64,000 nt of DNA from Eutreptiella sp. 'Long Island Sound 2002' (GCA_964036045.1 OZ038384.1:44579704-44643703); one strand, 5' to 3'; counted from the first letter of the stretch, positions 41,614 to 50,398 are shown. Notes: generated by a model from the letters alone, not told the origin. Translations and numbers: made by a program.

Positions 41614-44600
41614 CTAGCTGAGCGCCCTGTCCCACCACTGCGCCCACGCACCCGGCGCTGCCGGCAACGACCAGGACAGGTACGTCACGACCGCCTTAGC
41701 CTGCCACTCGCGAGGGTCCATGCCGGCGGGGTGTGTGTGCCGCGTGCACACCCATCCCAGGTTGGCCTCCTGGACGGTGACCATGTCCCTCCACGGGACC
41801 ACCGGGAACGGAGTGAGCAGGGCCGCCATGCCACATGGCAACGCCACCGCCCACTCGGTCAGGCCCCCACTCTCCACCGCATACCCCACCGCCGGGAGCC
41901 CTCCCACTTGCGCCTTTACCACCGCCTCCTGCAGCAACGTTCCGTGGCCCCGGCCGTGGCCCTGGCTGCGGTCCAGGCTGAGAGCCCCCACACGGGCCAT
42001 GGCCTGGAGGATCAGGAGCAACTCCTGGGGTACTCCCTGCGGCACCGGCGGCTCGGGGTGGGCGAACCGGCAGGCATCTGCCCGCATGCACCACCCCTTG
42101 GCCCAGTGCCTGCAGGTTTCCACCTCCCCCGTCTTCGGCCCAGCCTTATCCGCCAGCCCCGGCTCCCGGGGACTCACCTCACGCGCCTCCTTCGCCCCCA
42201 CGATCACCAGCTCCTCGTCCTGCTCCCCGGCACCCTGTGCCTCTTCACCCTTGAACTCCGGCTCCTCGTCCTGCTCCATGGCGACTTGCGCATCCTCACC
42301 CCTCCTGCGTTGGTCCTCCTCCTCCAGTGCCTCCGTCGTCGGCGGCGGGCCCGCAGCACCCGTGATCCTCGCCAGGGCCGCCGCCACAATGGCCTGCACG
42401 TCCACCTCCTCCCCGGCCACCTCCGGCTGATCCTGCTGCTGCTCCTCCCCCGTGGGTTGCTCTTGCCCCACCCCGTCACCGCCACGGCCTGCTTCCCCGT
42501 CGCCCCCCACCGGGATTGCGTGTTCGGACCCCTGGGGGGCGGCGCTCCCGTCGAGGCGCGTGCCCACCACCACCAGCAGCTTGAGGTCACCGCCGCGGCT
42601 CTCAAGGCGGTAGCTGCTGGTGGTGGGGACGAGAACCGCCCCATCCCCGGTCAGCAGCAGGCGGTCCGCGTCGAACACGACCTCTGCACCCTCGGGGTGC
42701 AACGCCACCAGGAGCGCATGGGACCCCAGCGCCTGGGGTGTGAGGGGCCGCCCGGCCTGCTCGCGACGCCAAGCGTCAGCCCCACCCCGCCACAAGGCCA
42801 CGTACAGGCCTTCGTCCCGCCGCACGTCCTCCAGCCCCGCCTCGCCCAGCAGGCGCACCACGGACAGGCGCACCGACAGGGGGAGGCTTTCCTGGGGCTC
42901 GGCCGCCCGGACATCACCGGGGTGGTGACCCAGGACCGCCGCATCCCCCAGTTGGACACAGCGGACCTGGCCGTTGTCCGGGGACGTTGCCGCCAGGGCC
43001 ATCTCCCGGGCGACCTGCCCTGGGCGCTGGAGCTCATAGCGCTCCAGGGCGCTCGCCAGCATCCCTGCCTCCCGCTGCCCCGTGCCCGTGAGGCGGTGCC
43101 TGTGGGCGCCCTCGGCCGCATGGTACCTGCAGTGCCGCCGCTCACAGCTCCCCAGGGGAGGGGGCGGCACCGCAGTGGGCATGGGCCGCAGCGGCTCGTT
43201 GGCCGGGTCCTCGTCCATGCCGGCGTAGACGTCGGGCCCGGCGTCGTCCTCAAACATGAGGGCCAGCGCCGACTCGCCGGGCCCGTATGCCTCCTCGTCC
43301 TCCACTTCCTCCGCCTCCTGCTCCCCCTCCGCCCCTTCTCCAGCCGCGACCACCGCCGGCGGCGTGTCCGGCCGCGGCGGGAAGGGCGCCAGAGGCCGCT
43401 CGTCAGCGCCTCCGCCCCTTGCCGCCTCCGCCGCGTCCAGCCGTGCCCTCAGGTTGGCGGGCAGCCGGGCCCAGCTGGTGCCCGCATGGAGATCCATGCG
43501 GTACGCCAGCCCCGCCGGACACGGCACACCGGGTGCCACCTGGCGCCACTCCCGCCACTCCCACATCCAGCCCTCCGCTTCTTCCCCCTTGGCACGTCCC
43601 CCACTGGGCTCCACAACCCCGCCGCCCTCCGCCGGCGTTTGCGCCTTCGGCACACCCCGCCCCGCGCCCTGTCCCCCCGAAGAAACCGCCTCCGACGGCG
43701 TCTCCTTGGCCCCTTCCGTCCTCGGGGCGACAGCCGCGAGCGCCTGCGCTATCAGCTCGCCGGCGTCAGCCCCTTCCGGCGCGGCTCCCCCACTCCCTAC
43801 GGCTGTCCGCCGGTACTCCTCCAGGGCCTGCGTGAGCAGCTCGCTGATGTCTCGCGGGCCAGCCACTGCCGCCTCCTGCGCTGCATCCCCCGCTCGTTCC
43901 CCCGCCGTAGTCCTCCCCATGGGGGCCGCGCCCTGCATCCCACGCGACGGGGGCAGACCCCCACCCGGCACCACTGGCTCCGGGTCCGTCGGCACCACGG
44001 GCGGGGCCTCGCGCGGCACGGCTGGGTCCGGCATCTGGACCGTCCGCGGTGGTGACCCCGCCGCGGGAAACTCCGGCTGAGGCACCGCCAGGGGTGGCGC
44101 AGCCGCAGGTGCCCCCATTCCCCTCGCCTCCCCCGGGGGCACGCCATGTGCCTTCCCTTGCGACACCCCCTGCTGCTGGGCGCCCCGCCCCGGCCCAGGT
44201 GCCGGTACCGGTACCGGCACCGGCATGGTGTGCTGAGGCACCGGCCGTGAGTGCTGCTGGGGCGGGGGGCGAGGGCATTCCACATGCAGGTGCGGACGGT
44301 GACGGTGATGGTGATGGTGAGGGTGGACGGGGTGCCGTGGCACAGCCCCTCGCGACACCCCCTGCTGTTGGGCGCTCCGCCCCGGCCCAGGCACCGGTAC
44401 CGGTTCCAGCACCGGCATTGTGTGCTGAGGCGGTCGCGGGTGCTGCTGGGGTAGGGGATGTGGGTACCCCACATGCTGGTGTGGACGATGATGGTGATGG
44501 TGATGGTGAAGGTGGACGGGGTGCTGTGGCCCAGCCCCTTGCGACACCCCTTGCTGCTGTGCGCTCCGCCCCGGCTCAGGCACCGGTACCGGTTCCGGCA

Positions 44601-45510
44601 CCGGCATCGTGTGCTGAGGCGGCAGTGAGTGCTGCTGGGGCAGGGAATGCGGGTACTCCACTTGCTGGTGCGGAAGGTGATGGTGACGGTGATGGTGAAA
44701 GTGAACGAGGTGCTGTGGCACAGCCCCTTGCGACACCCCCTGCTGCTGGGCGCTCCGCCCCGGCTCAGGCACCGGTACCGGTTCCGGCACCGGCACTGTG
44801 TGCTGAGGCGGTCGTGGGTGCTGCTGGGGCAGGGGATGCGGGTACTCCACATGCTGGTGCGGATGGTGATGGTGATGGTGATGGTGTAGGTGGACGGGGT
44901 GCTGTGGCACAGCCGCCAGCTGGTGGTGATGGTGAAGATGGACGGGGGGCTGTGGCACAGCTGTCGGGTGTACGTGTTGGTGCGGGAAGTGATGCTGCAT
45001 CATGGGGAACCCGACGGGGTGATGAAGTAGGTGATGGAGATGAAGTTGGTGGTGGTGGTGAGCCCCAAAGGGCGGGATGGGCATGGGCCCGAGGCCTGGG
45101 GGCGGCGGCATCGGAAACGCACCCGGCGCCGCATACCCCGGCTGCCCCGCCGACCCCACTGGGGGGCGCCCGCGCTGCGCGTCCTCGAGCTGCCCGAGAT
45201 CTTGTAGACATCGGAGTAGTCGGTTGAGCAGGTGCACCCCGAACGGCACCGTGCCCGCTGCGAACCGCGCCTGAACGTCGGGCGCGTTGTACGGGTGGGG
45301 ATCGCGGGCCAACATCTGCCGCAAGCAGACGTCGACGAAGTGGTCCCACCCGTTGTCCCTGGCCGGACGGTCCGCGTCCACGCGCTCCTGGAACGCCGCA
45401 TACGTGTGCGGCCCGTGTCTGACGAGATCAGACACCGTGTCCACCAGGCGCCGGGCACGTCGCCGGAAGGCTGGCAACTCCGCGGGATTGGTGGGGACAG
45501 ATAGCGACAT
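41614..45510 (-). CDS. LINE B ORF1, His-rich protein with CCCH zinc finger
   Basis: 1298 residues. ATG at 45508-45510 is directly preceded by an in-frame TAA, so the start is secure; it ends TAG at 41614-41616. Residues ~1-130 form a mixed helical-looking region. About 150-430 is a His/Pro/Gln-rich part with four ~63-residue repeats. Then comes a long Ala/Glu/Pro-rich region. Near 1132-1155, CRHWAKGWCMRADACRFAH is C-x7-C-x5-C-x3-H, a CCCH finger typical of RNA binding. This is probably the RNA-binding ORF1 protein of the element. SHALLVALHPEGAEVVFDAD (near residue 930) faintly recalls the C48 His-strand-Asp segment but lacks a catalytic Cys. Confidence 0.8.
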   Translation of the reverse strand: MSLSVPTNPAELPAFRRRARRLVDTVSDLVRHGPHTYAAFQERVDADRPARDNGWDHFVDVCLRQMLARDPHPYNAPDVQARFAAGTVPFGVHLLNRLLRCLQDLGQLEDAQRGRPPVGSAGQPGYAAPGAFPMPPPPGLGPMPIPPFGAHHHHQLHLHHLLHHPVGFPMMQHHFPHQHVHPTAVPQPPVHLHHHHQLAAVPQHPVHLHHHHHHHHPHQHVEYPHPLPQQHPRPPQHTVPVPEPVPVPEPGRSAQQQGVSQGAVPQHLVHFHHHRHHHLPHQQVEYPHSLPQQHSLPPQHTMPVPEPVPVPEPGRSAQQQGVSQGAGPQHPVHLHHHHHHHRPHQHVGYPHPLPQQHPRPPQHTMPVLEPVPVPGPGRSAQQQGVSRGAVPRHPVHPHHHHHRHRPHLHVECPRPPPQQHSRPVPQHTMPVPVPVPAPGPGRGAQQQGVSQGKAHGVPPGEARGMGAPAAAPPLAVPQPEFPAAGSPPRTVQMPDPAVPREAPPVVPTDPEPVVPGGGLPPSRGMQGAAPMGRTTAGERAGDAAQEAAVAGPRDISELLTQALEEYRRTAVGSGGAAPEGADAGELIAQALAAVAPRTEGAKETPSEAVSSGGQGAGRGVPKAQTPAEGGGVVEPSGGRAKGEEAEGWMWEWREWRQVAPGVPCPAGLAYRMDLHAGTSWARLPANLRARLDAAEAARGGGADERPLAPFPPRPDTPPAVVAAGEGAEGEQEAEEVEDEEAYGPGESALALMFEDDAGPDVYAGMDEDPANEPLRPMPTAVPPPPLGSCERRHCRYHAAEGAHRHRLTGTGQREAGMLASALERYELQRPGQVAREMALAATSPDNGQVRCVQLGDAAVLGHHPGDVRAAEPQESLPLSVRLSVVRLLGEAGLEDVRRDEGLYVALWRGGADAWRREQAGRPLTPQALGSHALLVALHPEGAEVVFDADRLLLTGDGAVLVPTTSSYRLESRGGDLKLLVVVGTRLDGSAAPQGSEHAIPVGGDGEAGRGGDGVGQEQPTGEEQQQDQPEVAGEEVDVQAIVAAALARITGAAGPPPTTEALEEEDQRRRGEDAQVAMEQDEEPEFKGEEAQGAGEQDEELVIVGAKEAREVSPREPGLADKAGPKTGEVETCRHWAKGWCMRADACRFAHPEPPVPQGVPQELLLILQAMARVGALSLDRSQGHGRGHGTLLQEAVVKAQVGGLPAVGYAVESGGLTEWAVALPCGMAALLTPFPVVPWRDMVTVQEANLGWVCTRHTHPAGMDPREWQAKAVVTYLSWSLPAAPGAWAQWWDRALS
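44150..44960 (-). repeat. ~189-bp in-frame tandem repeat in ORF1
   Basis: Four copies marked by CACCGGTACCGGT-type cores near 44202, 44393, 44583 and 44771. Period divisible by three, encoding His-, Pro- and QQGVSQG-rich units. Confidence 0.8.
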
Positions 45511-47070
45511 TTAGCTAACGAAGGCTGTGTGAGCTAAGGACACGGGAGAACGGGTGGACTCTGTGGCCCGTCCCACCTGCTGCTGGCGTATTGTTGCACG
45601 ACACTTCGCACGACACAGCTGCGCACCCCTCATGCTCGCCCCTCTTCCCTTCCGTGTTCCAGTGCCCCCGGTTGTGCTCGCTAGGTGTGCCCCTTGGCCC
45701 AACACGGTTGTTGGCGGGCTTGTTGCCAGGCAGGGTTGGGGGGGGGGGGGGGGGGCGCCCGACGCTGGCTCTGGTCCCTCCCCCCGGGAGTTTCCCCACG
45801 GGGGGGCCGATGCATGCACTCCCCGTCAGGGTGTAACTCTGTTGTACGGGCCGTCCATTTGTACCCGCTCCGTACAAATGGACCTGCGTCGTAACCAGGT
45901 ACGTCGGCCCTTCCCCACACCGGGGTCGGGTACACTGTGGGTCTCTGGGGAGTCCTTGCGGGATAGGCACGTCTCTTGCCTACCCCGATGGACGGTGTGC
46001 CCTACCCGCAGCCCCTCACAGGACACGAACCGCAGTACGTGCCGTGGGGAGTGCTCGTGGCCAGGCCCATTGGCCACCCCCCCAGGCCGGTGCCACCTCG
46101 GGCCGCTGGCCAACGGTCCCGGGCGTAACCCACCTTATTGCTCGCGCTCAGATGGGGCCGATACGGACACCGGGGGGGCCCCCAAACCCCAGAGGTCAGG
46201 TACCTCACCAGCGTTGTTCGCGGGCTCTTGTCACCCCGGCCCCCCCCCGTTGGTCCCTGCCTCCCAGCTTTCGTCCCCAGGGGCGTCCCCCTGTCCCGCG
46301 CCCCCTGCTGTGCCCTCTGGCTCCCGCCATGTCTCGTCTGCCCTTGCTGTCTGCCCCTGCTCTGGCGTGTTGGTGTCCTTTGTCGTTCGTTTTGTGTTTT
46401 TTTTTTCTTGCCCCCCCCCATGTCCCCTCGCTGTCTTCCCGCCGTCCTCGCCCTTTTTGTGGGTGGGCGTAGGAGTAGGGGGCGGGGGGGCGTTCTCGCT
46501 GTCCGCCCTACTGCGCAAGCACGTCGGAAGCACGGCGCAGGCAAGAGGCAGGGCACTTGTCCCTCCGCTGGGGGGGGGGGGGTTGCCGTGTGGCTCCCGT
46601 CGTCACCCTACCCTTCCTGCGGTTGCACCCCCGGCGGCCCCCCCGTTGGGGCTTGCACGGCGCGTGCTCCCCTTGGGCACGGTCGTGTGGATCGTTCCGC
46701 ACTCTCGTCCCTCTGCCTCCCCACCCTGCCGCGGTGTCCTCGGGGGGGGGTCCGCCGCCCGCTACCGTCATCCCTCTTGCCCCCTCGCCTTCTCCCCGTT
46801 GCCCTCGCCTCTTTCCTTGGTGGGTGTGGGAGGTGGGGGCGGGGGGGGGGGGGGGCGCCCTCGCTGCCCTTCGTCCGGCGTAAGCACGTCGCAGGCACGG
46901 CACTGGCACGTGGCACGGCACTTGTCCTTCTGCTGGGGTGTGGGGCACGCCGCGTGGCCCCCGTCTTCGCCCTGCCCACTCTGCGTTCGCTCCCCCGGTG
47001 CCCCCCCCGCTGGGGCCTGCTCGGCGCTTGCGTCTCTTGGGCGCGGTCGTGCAGTCCGTCCCGCACCCTC
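45511..47070 (-). promoter_or_regulatory. LINE B 5' region with tandem monomers
   Basis: GC-rich and without a recognisable protein despite long plus-strand open frames. Between about 46290 and 47060 there are roughly two copies of a ~365-bp unit: AAGCACGTCG near 46516 and 46878, and CTTGTCC..CTGCTGG near 46555 and 46921, with a third part beyond. In vertebrate L1 elements such 5' monomers carry the promoter (established knowledge); applying that here is inference. Confidence 0.5.
45853..45883. promoter_or_regulatory. Perfect 12-bp hairpin in LINE B 5' region
   Basis: GTCCATTTGTAC (45853-45864), loop CCGCTCC, GTACAAATGGAC (45872-45883). It lies about 340 bases upstream of the ORF1 ATG. Confidence 0.75.
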
Positions 47071-47076
47071 TATATG

Positions 47077-47131
<55 letters not shown>

Positions 47132-47182
47132 CCGAATCCGGAGACATATATATCTATATATATATATATATATATATCTATA

Positions 47183-47229
<47 letters not shown>

Positions 47230-47230
47230 C
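47071..47230. repeat. (TA)n tract with inserted GCCGAATCCGGAGAC
   Basis: (TA)n runs on both sides of a 15-base sequence at 47131-47145 that is the exact reverse complement of 29306-29320. Confidence 0.85.
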
Positions 47231-47339
47231 CTCCAATCTACACCCCTCTCCCAACTCTAGGTGGCTCCACCACAGGGCTCTAAGGTACGTGCAAAGGGCA
47301 CAAAGTGGTGCATACATGTGGTGGAAGGGGCTAAACTCG

Positions 47340-48390
47340 GTCAAAACGGGCTCAAAACGGGCTAAAAACACTTGTTTGAGCATCCCAAATGGTCCGGGAT
47401 CACTTTTGGAAAAACGCGATTTTGACCCATTTTTGACCCATTTTTGGTCCCAAAATGGCCCACTTTCAAGGCATTTTGGGATTTTCCATGAGCCAAAACC
47501 CGTCGCCACGGGCCCAAAATGGGCTAAAACCACTTGTTTGAGCATCATAAATGGTATGGGATCATTTTTGTAAAAACACGTTTTTGACCCATTTTTGACC
47601 CATTGTTGGTCCCAAAACGGCCCATTTTCAAGGCATTTTGGAATTTTCCATGGCCCAAAACGCGCCACCACAGGCTCAAAATGGCCTAAAAACACTTGTT
47701 TGAGCATCCCAAGTGGTCTAGGAAGAACTTTGGAAAAAATGATTTTTTCGCCCTGGGGACCCTGGTGGACCCACCGTTGGCCCCCACTGTGCGTGGGCTG
47801 GCCGGCCCTCCGGCTGCACCAAGTGACCACTGGTACGGGGGTCTACGTGTCTCGTTGGGCGATTTTGAGGGGTGGAAACCATAAAAAGTGGGGGATTGCG
47901 GGTGGACTAGGTGCCCTCGGAATTCGTTTTTGAGCCACATAGCCCAAGATACGGCCCGTTCTTGGTTTCGGGGTGCTGGTGCACATTGCGCAGTTTTTGG
48001 GGCTTTTTGGCGTCTTTTTGGGCCTTTTCTCGGACATATCGTGGAGTTAGAGGGCACCAAAAGTCCCTTGGACACAAGAAAGGCAAGCCGCACGTGAAGT
48101 GTAGCAGCCGTTTGCCTTCGTTTGGCTGTTTTGAACCCTTACTAGGGCTGTTTTGGGCGAAAAATGGCTGTTTTTGGCCCAAAACTGCGCAGATTTGGGA
48201 GGGTACCTCCCGACTTGGCGCCACCGCCCCGGGCCGCCACCGGTGATTTTCTGGCTCAAAACTTGGATTTGGCAAGGGCACCACCTAGGCTCTAGGATGG
48301 CTAAAGTAGAGGCAAGCCCGAGGCGATGGCAAGGGGCAATGGCCAAAACGGCACGGAGACGTGCTTGTTGCTTGTTGCTTGTTAGCTAAA
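47340..48390 (+). repeat. Diverged relative of the 1.1-kb unit with internal triplication
   Basis: Shares GGGTGGA-CTAGGTGCCCTCGGAAT, TTTTTGAGCCA.ATAGCC.AAGATA.GGCC and TTGGACACAAGAAAGGCAAG with the 1.1-kb units. A ~162-bp segment (CACTTGTTTGAGCATC at about 47368, 47531, 47692) is present three times. It lacks the inverted ends and telomere-like tract. Confidence 0.7.
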
Positions 48391-48391
48391 T

Positions 48392-48411
48392 TTAAAGGGA
48401 GAGGGGTGTAG

Positions 48412-48447
<36 letters not shown>
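48392..48447. repeat. (TA)n tract at gap edge
   Basis: TAGTAATATATATA... runs directly into the Ns. Confidence 0.85.
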
Positions 48448-48647
48448 NNNNNNNNNNNNNNNNNNNNNNNNNNNNNNNNNNNNNNNNNNNNNNNNNNNNN
48501 NNNNNNNNNNNNNNNNNNNNNNNNNNNNNNNNNNNNNNNNNNNNNNNNNNNNNNNNNNNNNNNNNNNNNNNNNNNNNNNNNNNNNNNNNNNNNNNNNNNN
48601 NNNNNNNNNNNNNNNNNNNNNNNNNNNNNNNNNNNNNNNNNNNNNNN
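48448..48647. other. Assembly gap (200 N)
   Basis: Exactly 200 Ns, probably a placeholder of unknown true size. It hides the upstream exon of the piggyBac gene. Confidence 0.95.
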
Positions 48648-48655
48648 GGCATCAG

Positions 48656-48798
48656 GTATGGTCGTTGTGCGCGTTCAGAGCGTCGCGGGCGTTGTCTCCG
48701 TGTAGGGCTCCGGGGACAGGTTTAGTGTTAGACGCGTTATGCGTGCTCTGCAGCTAATGTAGCCCACCTACATGACACCCCCTTCCTGGTCTGCACAG
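48656..48798 (+). other. Intron of the piggyBac gene with shared hairpin
   Basis: GTATGG...CTGCACAG. The stem TGTCTCCG (48693-48700) pairs with CGGGGACA (48711-48718). Only the last eight bases of the exon before it (48648-48655) are visible. Confidence 0.6.
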
Positions 48799-49016
48799 CT
48801 CATCAACATGCCAGCATTGGACAAGCTCCAATCAGGACCCCTACCGCGCCCGGACTGTGCCGCAAATCTAGAGCATGGTGTTCGACCAGGAAGATCGAAA
48901 CTATGGGCCTATTCCCTAGATGAGATCTGGGAGTATATGCTGCAACCCATATGTGGCCTGCAGCGTGCAATCCTACTGGAAACCAACCATCAATCCCTGC
49001 TCCCATGGGTAGAAAA
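48799..49016 (+). CDS. piggyBac-like transposase, upstream exon
   Basis: Encodes LINMPALDKL..SKLWAYSLDEIWEYMLQPICGL..QSLLPWVEK, ending AGAAAA|GTATGT at 49016 with two bases of a Lys codon left over. They are completed by the first base of the exon at 49225. It corresponds to part of the N-terminal half of the DDE_Tnp_1_7 region. Further upstream exons are in or beyond the gap. Confidence 0.65.
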
Positions 49017-49224
49017 GTATGTGGTGCGCGACGTGCACGCCGTTTCCGCAGAGTGAAATCGCTTTAGGACGCGCTAGGTTGAGATCGTTGTAGGACGCAT
49101 TTGACACGCAGAACGTGTCTCTAGGCCCCAGGGGCAATGTTAGAGGCAGCACTGTACACGCGTACGACATGTGCAATGTGTCGTACGTGTGCTACAGCAC
49201 TAGCACCTGCATCCCACTGTGCAG
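49017..49224 (+). other. Intron of the piggyBac gene
   Basis: GTATGT...CTGTGCAG, phase 2, 208 bases. The open frame that begins at the ATG at 49115 lies partly in this intron, so that ATG is unlikely to be the real start. Confidence 0.6.
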
Positions 49225-50398
49225 GTACAATGACTTCCTAATTTGCTTGGGAATGGTACGTCCCATGCAGGTAGACGGGATCTGGGACAAGCGCCACCTT
49301 GCGTACAACAAGTATATGGCGTCCCTACTCCCCCGGGAAATCTACTACCGTCTACAACGGTTATTACGGACCGATGTGACGGATTTGATTGAGGAGTGCA
49401 ACGCAACATGGAGCGCTGCATGGGAAATTGGAGGGGCAGTTTGTGGGGACGAGGCTGTCGTTCCCCATAGTGGCGGCCGATGCCTGGGGCTACGGCAATA
49501 CATTGCCCGTAAGCCCCATTCTACGGGCATCAAATTATATGTCCTCGCGGACAATGGGGGGGGTTACGTGTTCGACGTCTACCTCTACACGGGGCGTCGC
49601 GGCAAGGTCCGCCGCTTTGGGTCATGTTGTGGCAAGTACGACGCTAAGGGTATCATGCGTCTATGGGCGAGGATGATCCCGCAGTCCACCGTCCTTTGTG
49701 CGGACAGCTTCTTCGGAAGTCATGGGCTTGCCGAGGAATTCGCGGCCCAACGTCGGCCGTTTCTCATGCTTTCAAAGCGTGATAAGCGAGATGCCGGCCT
49801 TACAAGGGCGGCCGCCCTTACCCAGGAGGGCGACATGGCACGGGCAATTGTGGCCGACAAGAACTATGAACTTGCCGTGTACAAGAACCCGAAGGTGGGG
49901 CACAAACCCCCACGCTTGGTCCCCTTCCTTACCAATTGTTGGTATGGGGAGGAGGTGCCCAAAGACCGGAGAGGGAACCCTCTCCCTCCGGTCGTAGCGT
50001 GCTACCGGGAGTTCTCCCGTGCCGTAGATGGGGCCAACCAAATGGCGCTGCAAATGCGCCAATTGGAGAGGCAAATGACCTGGAGCCACGCTGTGCGTGC
50101 GTTCATGGTGCGGTACGCGGCCGGCAATGCCTTTGCCACCGCCACGGCATTGGGATTGGTGGACGACAAGACCACCATGTGGGAATTCCAATGGGACATC
50201 CTCAAGCAGCGGTACTTTAGCGGCGCGGAGTTCAACAACACAACGCCAACCGCTGCGGTCCCTACGGTGCATGCACCGAAGCGCTTTGCGAGCCGCCTCT
50301 TGTGCACGCATTGCCGCAACGGGGGTACGCGTTGGGCGTGTGGAGCGTGCGGGAAGCACATGCACATCAAGTGCTTCAGGGACGCCCACGATGTGTAG
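49225..50398 (+). CDS. piggyBac-like transposase, main exon (DDD catalytic core)
   Basis: PiggyBac transposases cut and paste DNA at TTAA sites. The exon starts YNDFLICLGMVRPM; VCGDEAVVPHSGG carries the first Asp (49448-49450), RKPHSTGIKLYVLAD follows, VLCADSFFGSHGLAEEF carries the second Asp (near 49703), and FSRAVDGANQM the third (near 50027), giving an intact DDD triad. The C-terminus CTHCRNGGTRWACGACGKHMHIKCF is the Cys-rich zinc finger usual in this family. Ends TAG at 50396-50398. No frameshift. With the upstream exon the visible protein is about 463 residues, somewhat short because the 5' end is missing. No TTAA-flanked inverted ends were identified, so it may be a live element, a solo gene or domesticated. 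Confidence 0.85.

Larger units (their letters stand above)
29321..47070 (-). mobile_element. LINE B: very large multi-ORF non-LTR retrotransposon
   Basis: About 17.7 kb on the minus strand. 5' to 3' (descending coordinates): GC-rich 5' region with tandem monomers (47070-45511), ORF1 (CCCH, His-rich), ORF2 (C48 protease), ORF3 (C48-like, degenerate), ORF4 (APE endonuclease and reverse transcriptase), ORF5 (RNase H-like and CCHC), ORF6 (Cys motif), a 2.2-kb 3' region, and a tail of (TGACTA)n and (TA)n. ORFs of 400-1300 codons with intact catalytic motifs suggest recent activity. APE plus RT plus RNase H plus a cysteine protease recalls Dualen/RandI-type elements, though those use OTU-type proteases as far as I know. 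Boundaries are inferred from the (TA)n tracts; no target duplication was found. Confidence 0.75.

Noticed and set aside
41720-45227. Long plus-strand ORFs (up to 774 codons) opposite LINE B
   Set aside because: Mirror frames of GC-rich coding DNA; the minus strand carries the recognisable motifs.
31661-45510. Non-standard genetic code to explain in-frame TAG/TGA in LINE B
   Set aside because: The C2 gene, the 27-29 kb gene, the piggyBac gene and LINE A all end coding-like stretches with TAG, and ORF1 ends of LINE B units coincide with domain borders, so TAG behaves as a stop here.
45554-47283. 525- and 381-codon plus-strand ORFs upstream of LINE B
   Set aside because: Composition is Pro/Cys/Ser-rich without domains, the frames cross tandem monomers and end in (TA)n-encoded Tyr-Ile repeats.
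49115-49224. ATG at 49115 as the start of the piggyBac protein
   Set aside because: The stretch to 49224 lies in a GT-AG intron whose removal joins the upstream exon in phase; family similarity begins at YNDFL after 49225.
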